The notes beneath the pieces were generated by a model. It made no database searches. It saw only the letters and a program-made list of their open reading frames with translations, and had not been told where the DNA came from. Positions 9,279 to 19,266 of a DNA stretch of 20,931 nt are shown one piece after another. Made by a program: the position numbers and the translations under genes. Position 1 is the stretch's first letter. The number at the start of each line of letters is the position of its first letter. The stretch spans positions 730,298-751,228 of the forward strand of contig NW_003120920.1 of assembly GCF_000003605.2 (NCBI RefSeq). The letters run 5' to 3'. Source of the DNA: Saccoglossus kowalevskii (taxonomy: Eukaryota > Hemichordata > Enteropneusta > Harrimaniidae).

Positions 9279-12200
9279 GATAAATATGTGGGCATGTATT
9301 GTTTCTACAGTTTAGAAATTCCGAGACAATTACCCATCTAAGTGGAACTTAAGAAGACATTGAGTATTTTATTCCCTATATAGTGGTGATTGTGTACTCA
9401 AATTTTCAATCTGAAAACTGGTTTGAATAAAATTTTACATAATTTATAAATTGTGATTTTTTTTTTCATATTTTTGGGCGACACTTTGTCTCTTGACAGC
9501 AAAAAACATGGGAAATGTCTCATGTCAGAGAACTTGCTGCATTTTACATACATTTTCCTTTTTTTTTTCTATAAATTTAGAAATATAAGAATTTCTATCC
9601 AGTGATAATTTCTATTATCTAGCGAGGAGTAAATCGTATGAACTATTAGACCAACCATATCAGAATATAATCTAAACTCATATTAATCAGACATAGTGAG
9701 ATCAGTAAATGTTTCATGCCTACAACAAATTCTTTAGATACTTAAATAGTTGGTACAAAGGGCATTGTATGGTCCACCCTTTGGGAAAAAGTCCTGAATA
9801 TTGACCTTGACCAAGACATTTGTCTTGAGACCACTTAACTGTGAGTGAACATAAATTACTGGTACATTAAGTTTTTCTAATCAAAGGAGAGGAAAACTGT
9901 CTTGGAGTAGCAATCGTAAGTGGCCTACATTTGCACAAAGTATGGAAACCAGGAACCCAATATGATTAGGAGTGGGGCAAGTGGTTGTTCTTTTTTAACA
10001 AAAATTCTTCTTTTCTTGTTCGAGTGTGTTTATATGCAGTACAATAGCCGAGTCCTGTCTTGCCTTTGTTTGAATGCCCACTGTAGTGTCGGTAATTTCT
10101 ATTGTCCGCATAAAACCTGCCGTTCCCATATTTAAGTTTGCAAACTTGATATATCCTAGCGGAGTTGCTTTCTTAATTTCATTTCATTGATTTGATAAAA
10201 CACATAAAAAAATGTAATTAATTTAATGGTATATTTTGAAAGAATTATAAATTGTTCCAAATTTTACTGTAAATGAAACCTTATTGTACTATTAATACAA
10301 TTGTAATGCCCTATTCAAGGTACAGTAGTCTACTTTGCAAAATTTACCAGTATATGTGGGATGTTTTGAATTCATACAGTCTGCTAAAACTTGTACAGTC
10401 ATTACAGTAACAAAATATATTATAACATGGTAAATTCCCATGAAAAATCCAAAAATGATTTAACTATCACTGACAGATGGCAGGCTACTTTCTTTATTGT
10501 ATCTTGTTTCTGTTAGGCCTTCTTTTAGAGAAACATTTGAATTTTAAGGTGACCTTACTTTTGATTTATCAGGGTCCCTTCGGATGTGTGTTAAACAGTT
10601 CAGTGAATATCACCTTGAAGATCAGTCAGTCATATTTAATGTGCAACTGAACTGTTTGGTCTAATCTCTTTCTTCAACATAACTGTACTAATTGGGCCTT
10701 GTACTTGCATTAATTACTTAAAGTCATATTGGTTATTTAGCTTATCTCTATGTACTTGACCACTTTGTTAGTCCTGGTGGGTTGGTTGAATCACACTTGT
10801 TACAATGTTTGTTAGTTTGGATTACTTTATCTGGAAGTCTTGAAGACACAATACTCATAGATGGAAGCAATGTCACTTTAAAATAATATGGTAATCTGAT
10901 CCTAAGACTAACTTTGGGCTCATACAAATGTAGCATTAGTTTATATTATTCACAGAGATTGTTTATGATTCTTGTAGTTCCTACTGCATGTGGTTTATAT
11001 CTGTTGCAGATATTTGCAAACGACAATAATTTTTATAAATAAGGCCTATGTGAGCTACATGTACACATTCATTGACTTTATAGACTATATGGTAATTTAC
11101 AGTGTTCACATCCTTGCTACTAATTTGCATATTATAAGCTTACCCCTTACCTAAAAGATAATCCTAATAAACATGCTAACAGCTGTAATACTGATCTAGT
11201 CCATGGCATGACAGGATAGTTCATTTCTCACTGCTGCCATTAGTCTATTAACCAATCAGCAGTTGGTAGGAAGCGGTGGATAAGTGGTACACATGATTGC
11301 TACTAAATTTTCACGTTGGCTTCACTCAATAATATATTCATAACTGTGTCTCCTCCCCTGCTTGGTTTTGTCATTCAAGTGATATACTAAAAAGAGTTTA
11401 AAAAGTGGCATTTTCTTTGGCAACAGCTTGGGAGAATAGCCATCTGGATGAAGGAAACCAATAAATTTTCTTTTCTCATCCACATGCAAGAAGTGCATTC
11501 TGAATACTGTATTTAGTGAGACAAATTTTTGCAAAATTCACGAAACTGTTTTTCATGAATGCGCTAAAATCTCCAAATTCTGAAAATGCATGCAATAGCG
11601 AAAATCAAGCAATGTAGTAAAGTCTCTCATATGTTTGAGTAGCTATGAGGAGAAATCCATGCATTGATTTTTTTTCTTTCTGTATATTAATCTAATAGAC
11701 CTTAAGTATGTCCTTATAATTTTATTTTTTCATGGAAATTTGAGATGAAATTCCTGTTGACACTGTGGACATGTGTGGAAGACATTATTATCACATACTT
11801 TGCTAAATGATGGGTATACTTAGCAGTTAATCTTGGAGTATTAATGTTTACTTTACTTTTGAACCCAAAGTCAACTTTTGTCGCCTTTGACAAAAAAAAC
11901 ACATGTTTCCCATATTCGTCTGTCAAAAATTGTGATTAATGCCTGTAATTAGGAATTATGTTCATTTTTGTCCAAATTTAGAAAAAAAATTCTCGAAAAA
12001 TGTTGTTCAAAAGGTTAATTCAAGTCATTACATTCTTCTCCTGGTTGAGTCATTGCATTTTGTTTATTTTTTTTTCCCAAAAGTATATTTTATACTTTAA
12101 AGCAGGAGAGTTGTCACCTGTGCATGCGACAATAACAACACACGCGACAATAACACACGCTAAAAACGCAAAAGTTTATGGGTAGCCGCTTGTTTGTAAA

Positions 12201-13562
12201 CAATGACACCCTATGGCCATCTGACGCATGCGCAGGTGATGACTCCTATTAAAAAAATGTAGCAGTATTTCATGTTCATGTTTTTCTAGTTTTTACATGC
12301 TACATCGTAACTGTCTACTCACAGTCGAAGTGCATCTTATTTATTCGTGTGTCAAGTAGATTTTGCAGAATTAACATAAAAAAAAATTTAAATAGGTAAA
12401 GTACAGTTGTTGTACAGTTGTCTTGTTCAATAATGGTTTTCTGTATACAATGTAAGTAAAGTAAACTGTTGACATAAACATGTACTTCCTAACTGCTGCT
12501 TTAAACCGTTATTTTCAGTGAAATAAAAGCTAATAATAAAAATATTTCCTTGTTTTTATACTTTTTTCATTATGTATCTTTTAAACCTATTGTTAATGAG
12601 GAATAGGCTTATAGGACAATTGAGAAAGGTGGTCAACAGATGTTTTTTTTTATGAATTCATGTATTATTTTTAGTATACATGTATATATAAGGAGAAAGC
12701 TTTTGTTGCATGGCCGTATATGTGAGGCTTTCATGTTTAAAATGCATAAAAACCCCATTAATTAATTTTACTATTGGTGTTGCCTTGAAGGACACAACAT
12801 TGTGCTATATTGGTTTATGCTCTTTATAGTAATTATTTTAATAGGGGTACTTGATTTATGGTGGTGACCCATGCTTTAACCCTGTGTCTACCAGTATGTA
12901 TGAGGACAGACTAAATTGGCCATCATTTTGTTTTATGATGTGTAGTCTTATTGCAGACACAGAGTCTGCAGCAAAGGCAGATGGTGGAACTAGTCATGTG
13001 TGGTAGGTAGACTGGCAATCGGTTTAAATTAAAAAAAAAAATTAAATATCAGAATTAAAATAACTCATGGTAATTATGCATGTTATTTATTATTTACCCA
13101 CTTCCTTCTTTGCAAATGCAGTTTCCTGTGTTAGTGCTGTCTAAATTTAATAACAATTATATTAGGTCGTTTTCAAAGCAAATTACTGAAAAAAAAAGTG
13201 GCCACTTTTATTTTGAAAAAATCATGTTCAATTCAATTATGCCATGGGGCTAAAAGCTAATGACAATACCTTGCCAGGAATATATCAGCATTGACCTTAT
13301 TTGTATTGGCAAATTCCATCAATGAATTTTTAGTTTGTATTTCTACTCCCACTCGGAATGACGCACATACACATATGGTGGCATTCAGAATAAAACATTG
13401 CAGGATAAAATGTTTCTCTCCAGTGGCCAAAGAATGTGATACAAGTTACATGTAACCAAGTATACCAGTAAAAAAAATACTTGAGTTATACTATCACTGC
13501 TTTGTTTATTTTCTTTATATTCTTTTGGGAGAAATTGTTTGTGCAGCTCTAAGACACCTTCA
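9279..13562. other. AT-rich intron or intergenic DNA
   Basis: No exon is convincing. Noted: a palindromic CGCATGCGCA (NRF1-like) at 12225-12234 inside a small GC-richer patch, and a 46-nt segment 12957-13002 between TTATTGCAG and GTAGGT that could be an exon but matches nothing I know. Everything else is low-complexity AT-rich sequence. Confidence 0.4.
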
Positions 13563-13759
13563 GATCCAACCACTGTTCCCTTTAACTTTTTTGAATTCTG
13601 AGAATACTGTGAAAATTTGCCCATTTTCCCCTTGAAATGTTTTTTCTGCATACAAAATGCATGGAAAGTTTCTCAAAAGACAAAATTTCACTGAGAAACT
13701 ACAATTGAATCTGAGAAAATTGAGCGAAAATAAGGCTTAGAGGGAACACTGGATCCAAC
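13563..13759. mobile_element. hAT-like MITE with 8-bp target site duplication
   Basis: Element 13571-13751 (181 bp) has terminal inverted repeats CACTGTTCCCTTTAA (left) and CAGTGTTCCCTCTAAGC (reverse complement of right). It is flanked by perfect copies of GATCCAAC at 13563-13570 and 13752-13759. The 8-bp duplication and CAGTG-type ends are typical of hAT transposons. There is no transposase, so it is non-autonomous. Confidence 0.85.
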
Positions 13760-14461
13760 CCATGCTTGTGTATCATTGTTCACATTTCAAGCAACATTAT
13801 CCTTGTCCTTGTCCTTGTTGCACCATGAGGTTTTGGTCCCTATTGATTTGGATTGATAATTATGCATATACCCAATGGTCATATTCATTTCTATTTCTAA
13901 ACTTTATCTGTACACAATAACACAAGTTTCTAAACAGTTAACAAAGTAATATTTTATTAATGTAGTAGTTATTAAACCTGGTGGGTTACTAGTATATCAT
14001 TTACTTTATTAACTCACCAAGGTCTGAACAGTACTACAGTTTGCTGATTTGCACATAATTGATTATAGAGATAAGCTAAAATCAAGGTTCCCGATCGCTA
14101 TGGCAATGACCAGCAGATTGCAGTCTTTATTCTGTTTACCTTGGGCAGATAATAGTAATGTTGCAACCTGACAAAAGTGCTGCTTCCCTGTTAAGGACAA
14201 TTCAAAGTGTACTACAAATTGAAAATTAAATGTTCCTGTTTGTAGGTATCTCTCAATCAAAACAAAACAAACTTTTTTGCTTTTTTTTTTTAAATTCGGA
14301 TTTCTTTGTTTGTACAACATGCACATAATAACCCATGTTGATATGGTTTGCAATTCAATGTTCTTGAAAGTAGTCGGGGAATTAGTTTTCAACTTTGCTT
14401 ACCTACATTTGTATGTACGGAATGTCCATGTGTATAACCTCCAGCAAAGTAATAAATGGCT
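13760..14461. other. AT-rich intron or intergenic DNA
   Basis: Contains three copies of CCTTGT near 13803-13820 and nothing else recognised. Open frames on both strands at 14063-14468 overlap each other and look like chance. Confidence 0.4.
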
Positions 14462-14646
14462 ACTGTAAAATAATTTATTTTCGCTTGGAATTAATTTTCG
14501 CTAAAGGAATGATTCAGTGAAAATAAAATCCAGTGAATATACCTTTTTTCCTATATTTTACATTAAACTTGACAAAAATCCGTGAAAATAAATGCCATAC
14601 AAAACACCCAAAAAGTCATTTCAGCGAAAATAAAGTATTCAACAGT
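14462..14646. mobile_element. CTGTAAAA-type MITE, second copy
   Basis: Left end ACTGTAAAATAATTTATTTTCG is matched by the reverse complement of the right end, ACTGTTGAATACTTTATTTTCG. TA dinucleotides flank both ends. The interior repeats TTTTCGCT-type text like the copy at 9071. About 185 bp, no ORF. Confidence 0.65.
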
Positions 14647-15310
14647 ATTATGCAAATATGGTAAAACACATAACTCTGTACATTAAATTCACACCTAATT
14701 CATCTTGTCAGTGTTCACACTTCTGATAACAGTTTGGCACAAACAATTAATTAAATTGAAGGCTATCTGAACACATGCTCAAAAGTTGACAGTTAATCTA
14801 CTTGTATTGCATATTTGATAGTTTATTGGACACACATGCTGTAAACCTTTTAATTTTTGCTGTTGGAAATATTCGCAATTTCTGTATTTAATGGTATTCG
14901 TGAAGACAAAATTTTAAGAAAGTCTTTGTGTTGTAGCCCCAGAGGAAGTTTCAGTGTTAGAAAATTTTGTGATTTTCAATGCATGAAGTTGTTTATAGTA
15001 GTTTAGTATTGATGGTTAAAAACTATTGATACCAAATCATTAAGTTTAAAAAATATATATATATTTCTCTGAATATATTTAATATTGCTTTAATGGATAG
15101 CCAGTCCATCGCGTAATATTAATTAAATAAGATGGACAGTTTTGGAGTGATTCTAGAAGCTACTGGATTCAGCTATTGCTTCGCTAGTCGCAAATGGCAC
15201 ATTTTATTTAGATTCAAAACATAGATTTTCTATGAAAATATCATCCTCTCTAAAGCATGTCATCACCCATCACAAATTTGAATTAAGAATAGGAAACATA
15301 ATGCTTGATA

Positions 15311-15648
15311 GTGTGTAACCAGGAATCGAAATACCCTGGTGCACACTGCACTATGCACATAGATTATTAGCTAGTGTAAATAAACTCAAAATATAATGTG
15401 CACGCTGTGCATGTAGAAATAAAATTTTCTCATTATATTCACTAAGCCTAAATTTAAGTTCAACCAACATTGTGAAACAACTAAAAAAAAACAATTCTTT
15501 CGTGATCGCATCAATCGAGAACCCGTAAATTTTATTTAAACTTTAAAAGTAGTGCATTTCACAACATGTTAGTGCAGGTAAATTTCAAATTCAACAAGCA
15601 CACTACGCATGCAGGGAAAAAATTCTATTTCAATCCCTGGTAACACAC
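15311..15648. mobile_element. CAGGG-type TIR element, 338 bp
   Basis: The left end at 15311-15333 and the inverse of the right end at 15626-15648 agree over 23 bp with a few mismatches, sharing ACCAGGRATYGAAATA. GTAAC borders the CAGG ends on both sides. The CAGGG start and GAAAT are hAT-like, but a clean 8-bp duplication is not visible. There is no coding content. Confidence 0.6.
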
Positions 15649-16600
15649 GTCAGTGCCCTACACAAATCTAACAATATTTTTGATTTTTCATTTAATTTAT
15701 GAAGTGGCTCAACAAGTTGATAATTAGTTTAAAAAAAACAACCTAGTATTAGCGACGTACATGTAGTATTGTATATTATCACACCAAATATAAATTATTT
15801 GAAATGTGTAGGTTTTACAAAAAAAAAAAAAAAAACTGTTTTCATGATGGTAAATTTTCTCACTTAAAACACCAATACACACAGAATTAATTAGGTGCCG
15901 TACGCGAACGCCGGTTCGAGTCACGCACGCAGTACGTATTTACTATAATTAGACATAGTCTTTACCTTGCCGTTTATTCGGTGTTATTTGCTTACTAATA
16001 CACACAGAATGACTGGCTGATTATTATCTTCCCTGCATTTACACAAGCCTTTCCGACCTGGAAATTGGAAAGTCAAACTTTTTTTTCTGCAGCTTCAAAT
16101 AAACCTATTGCTGAGATGACAGTGTATAAAAAAACAAACGTTCTTCACCATTTTCAGACTCTGTCTTTGATTAACAGTGACTTCTGTTGGTTTGGCCCAA
16201 CACTCACATGAAACTATGAACAAGTAACATTTTTTGCATTTGGATAGTTACAACAGACTCTTTGTTTTCACATCCTGTCTATTTTCTGTTGCTATTTCTG
16301 TTTTTGGTAATTGTAAAAATTGTCAGCTATTTCTGTCGAACAGAAACTTTGCCTGGGTAGCTTTTAGACCACATACTTGTATGTAGAGTATTATGGTGGA
16401 AAACAATACCCTGGCTAAGGTTGATGGTATGCAGAGTCTTGTTACAATCATGTAAAGGTCGTAATAGTTTATTGTAACATCAGAGGATGGCATCATGCTG
16501 ATATCTGACAGGACATGTGGTCTACATCTCGGACAAAGTTACAGTTTAAAATCTAGGCTTTACTTATACGATTACCCTTGTATGATGCAGTGAAATCCGG
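15649..16600. other. AT-rich DNA, nothing recognised
   Basis: Holds a poly(A) run at about 15820-15835 and a GGTTCGAGTC string that lacks a tRNA context. No exon is supported. Confidence 0.4.
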
Positions 16601-17385
16601 CTATATAACTGAACACCAGAGAGACTGATATAGTGAAGCCTGTCTAAACTGAACACCAGAGAGACTGATATAGTGAAGCCTGTCTAAACTGAACACCAAC
16701 AAGACTGATATATAAGTAAAGCCTGTCTAAACTGAACACCAGAGACTGATATAGTAAAACCTGACTAAACTGAACACCAAAGAAACTGATATATAGTGAA
16801 GCCTGTCTAAACTGAACAACAAAGAGACTGATATAGTGAAGCATATCTAAACTGAACACCAAAGAGACTGATATAGTGAAGCCTGTCTAAACTGAACACC
16901 AGAGACTGATTTAGTTAAACCTGTCTAAACTGAACACCAATACGACTGATATAGTGAAGCCTGTCCAAACTGAACGCCACAGACTGATATAGCAAAACCT
17001 GTCTAAACTGTACACCAAAGGGACTGACTGATATAGTGAAGCCTGTCTAAACTGAACAGCAAAGGACTTGATGTAGTGAAACCTGTCTAAACTGAACACC
17101 AACAGACCTGACTGATATAGTGAAGCCTGTCCAAACTGAACACCACAGACTGATATAGCAAAACCTGTCTAAACTGTACACCAAAGGGACTGACTGATAT
17201 AGTGAAGCCTGTCTAAACTGAACAGCAAAGGACTTGATGTAGTGAAACCTGTCTAAACTGAACACCAACGGACCTGACTGATATAGTGAAGCCTGTCTAA
17301 ACTGAACACCAAAGGACTTGATGTAGTGAAACCATGTCAAAACTAAATACCAAGGACCTGATACAGGTAAACCTCTCTAAAAAGA
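16601..17385. repeat. Minisatellite, 40-bp unit, about 18 copies
   Basis: The unit runs CTGAACACC-A-GACTGATATAG-TGAAGCCTGTCTAAA. CTGAACACC recurs at 16609 and 16649, a period of 40, and copies vary by small indels (for example a doubled GACTGACTGA). Units at about 16960-17125 and 17127-17290 match each other as a block of four units (about 166 bp). Long open frames on the minus strand here are by-products of the repeat. Confidence 0.9.
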
Positions 17386-18353
17386 TAGTATACTTACTAA
17401 ATTTGAACATTTTAAATGAAATACACTGCTCTACGTTTGAATACCAAGCTGGTCATTAGTGAAGACTTCTCAATCAGACCATTACCCAAGTGATTCAACA
17501 TGTTGAGTTGTCTGAGATTATTTAATGGTAATGTGACAATTTCTGACCCATCAGTCACAGTCCAGTGTGCCTGGCTCCAAACAGCCGCGACGCTTCGCAC
17601 CAGTTTGACCTAATGTCTTTTTTGTTTTGTTACGTGGTGTTTTAGATATCGTTCACAGACATAGTTACTGTGTGTGTCGTTTCAGTTATTGTCCTGAACT
17701 CAACCACAACAACTTGTCGAATTACTCAGTTACAAGGGCTGCTGTGTTTTCGATTTCTGTCATTCTGTTTAAACTTTGGGAGTTGATCCTTTGTGACAAC
17801 AGTTTGACGTATGCAATGAGTGAAAGCTTAGACTGTTATTGGTTGTATGGCTTGTGGTGTCTTTAACCTGCTTGTCATATGACACGTCCCTCAATGCAGT
17901 CTGTCAGTTACCGCTACCCACTTGTGTCCATAAACAGGCCTGAATAAAGCAACAACATCAACATATTGTCAATCCCGATATGTTGTGGTGTGTAAATTGA
18001 TATAATAACACTTGTTATTAAATTATGTACTTTATTAATCAACTATGCTCTGTCTTCTTTAAGTCTAAGCCAATCAAAAATAAGCAGCTGGATCATTTCT
18101 ATGATTTTGACAAGGGTGATTAAAACGGATTGTATGTTACACTTTTTAGTTATTTGTATTGTTGTTAATATCACATTAACCACGCCTTTACAATATTTTG
18201 AAATACAATGTAGCCCCTACAACAATAAATGGTTTCTAAATGTAGTCATTTGTTCATTCATACCAATCTGTCATGCTGTAATGTTTCCAATATTATGTGA
18301 AGGATTCTGTGGATTGAGGAGTAATGCATGTTTAAAGTTACTAATTTGAGTTT
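17386..18353. other. Spacer between the two minisatellites
   Basis: Unique AT-rich sequence. A plus-strand AATAAA occurs near 17944. No frame has protein-like composition or splice support. Confidence 0.4.
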
Positions 18354-18987
18354 ACCCAGCTGCTACCAACAGCTTCTACCAAGGAGTCTACCCACAAACC
18401 CAGTTTTTACCATGGGGTCTACCCACTAACACAGCTTCTGCAATGGAGTCTACCCACTAACCCAGCTTCTACCATAGAGTCTACCCACAAACCCAGTTTC
18501 TACCAAGGGGTCTACCCACTAACACAGCTTCTACCATAGGGACTACCCACTAACCCAACCTCTACTAAGGGGTCTACCCACTAACCCAGCCTCTAACAAG
18601 GGGTCTAACCACACACACATCTTCTACCAAGGGGTCTACACGCTAACACTGCTTCTACTAAGGGTTCTACCAACAAACCCAGTTTCTACCAAGGGGTCTA
18701 CCCACTAAAACAGCTTCTACCATGGAGTCTACCCACTAACCCAGCATCTACCATAGAGTCTACCCACAAACCCAGTTTCTACCATGGGGTCTACCCACTA
18801 ACACAGCTTCTGCAATGGAGTCTACCCACTAACCCAGCTTCTACCATAGAGTCTACCCACAAACCCAGTTTCTACCAAGAGGTCTACCCACTAACACAGT
18901 TTCTACCATAGGGACTACCCACTAACCCAACCTCTACTAAGGGGTCTACCCACTATCCCAGCTTCTAACAAGGGGTCTACCCACTAA
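18354..18987. repeat. Minisatellite, 31-bp unit, about 20 copies
   Basis: The unit is CAGCTTCTACC-AAGGGGTCTACC-CACTAACC (31 bp), with variants CATAGAG, CAATGGAG and ACAAACC. The variant TCTGCAATGG recurs at 18438 and 18810, a shift of 372 bp or exactly 12 units, and the units after it repeat in the same order. The array thus contains a duplicated multi-unit block. The top strand is poor in G. Confidence 0.9.
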
Positions 18988-19159
18988 GGCCTAAAATAAA
19001 AAAAAAAGTGGTGTGTTTCCGGTAACCCGACCCTACCTAAAAATACGTCCTGATCCTAATTTTTTTTTCAACATATATAAGATTTTAATTTATTACACAG
19101 TTTAAATTAAAAAAAACAAAAAAACTTGCTATTTGATGATGACGTTTCGTCTCGTCCCG

Positions 19160-19266
19160 ACTTCCGATGGTGTTTGGAAATGTGTGGTCGATGATACGTC
19201 TTGTAGCCAATCAGCGATCGCATACCACATCACGTGCCACCATTTTACCTATTTTTAGATTCCAAA
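19160..19266 (+). promoter_or_regulatory. Promoter with ETS, NF-Y, E-box and YY1 sites
   Basis: In order: ACTTCCG (ETS) at 19160-19166, AGCCAATCAG with CCAAT at 19207-19211 (NF-Y), CACGTG at 19231-19236 (E-box), and CCAAAATGGCCGCC spanning the ATG at 19267 (YY1/TISU-like). This array is typical of housekeeping promoters and points to a plus-strand start here. Confidence 0.6.

Noticed and set aside
12203-12240. ATG with 11 codons ending CAG|GTGATG next to an NRF1-like CGCATGCGCA
   Set aside because: Too short, no partner exon seen, and the surrounding repeat of GCGACAATAACA suggests low-complexity sequence.
15905-15930. GGTTCGAGTC, resembling a tRNA B box
   Set aside because: No A box upstream, the flanks do not form a T stem, and no cloverleaf can be drawn.
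16644-17340. Minus-strand frames resembling repetitive proteins (VFSLDR, VQFRQASLYQS)
   Set aside because: They are translations of the 40-bp minisatellite; 40 is not a multiple of 3, so the pattern cycles through frames.
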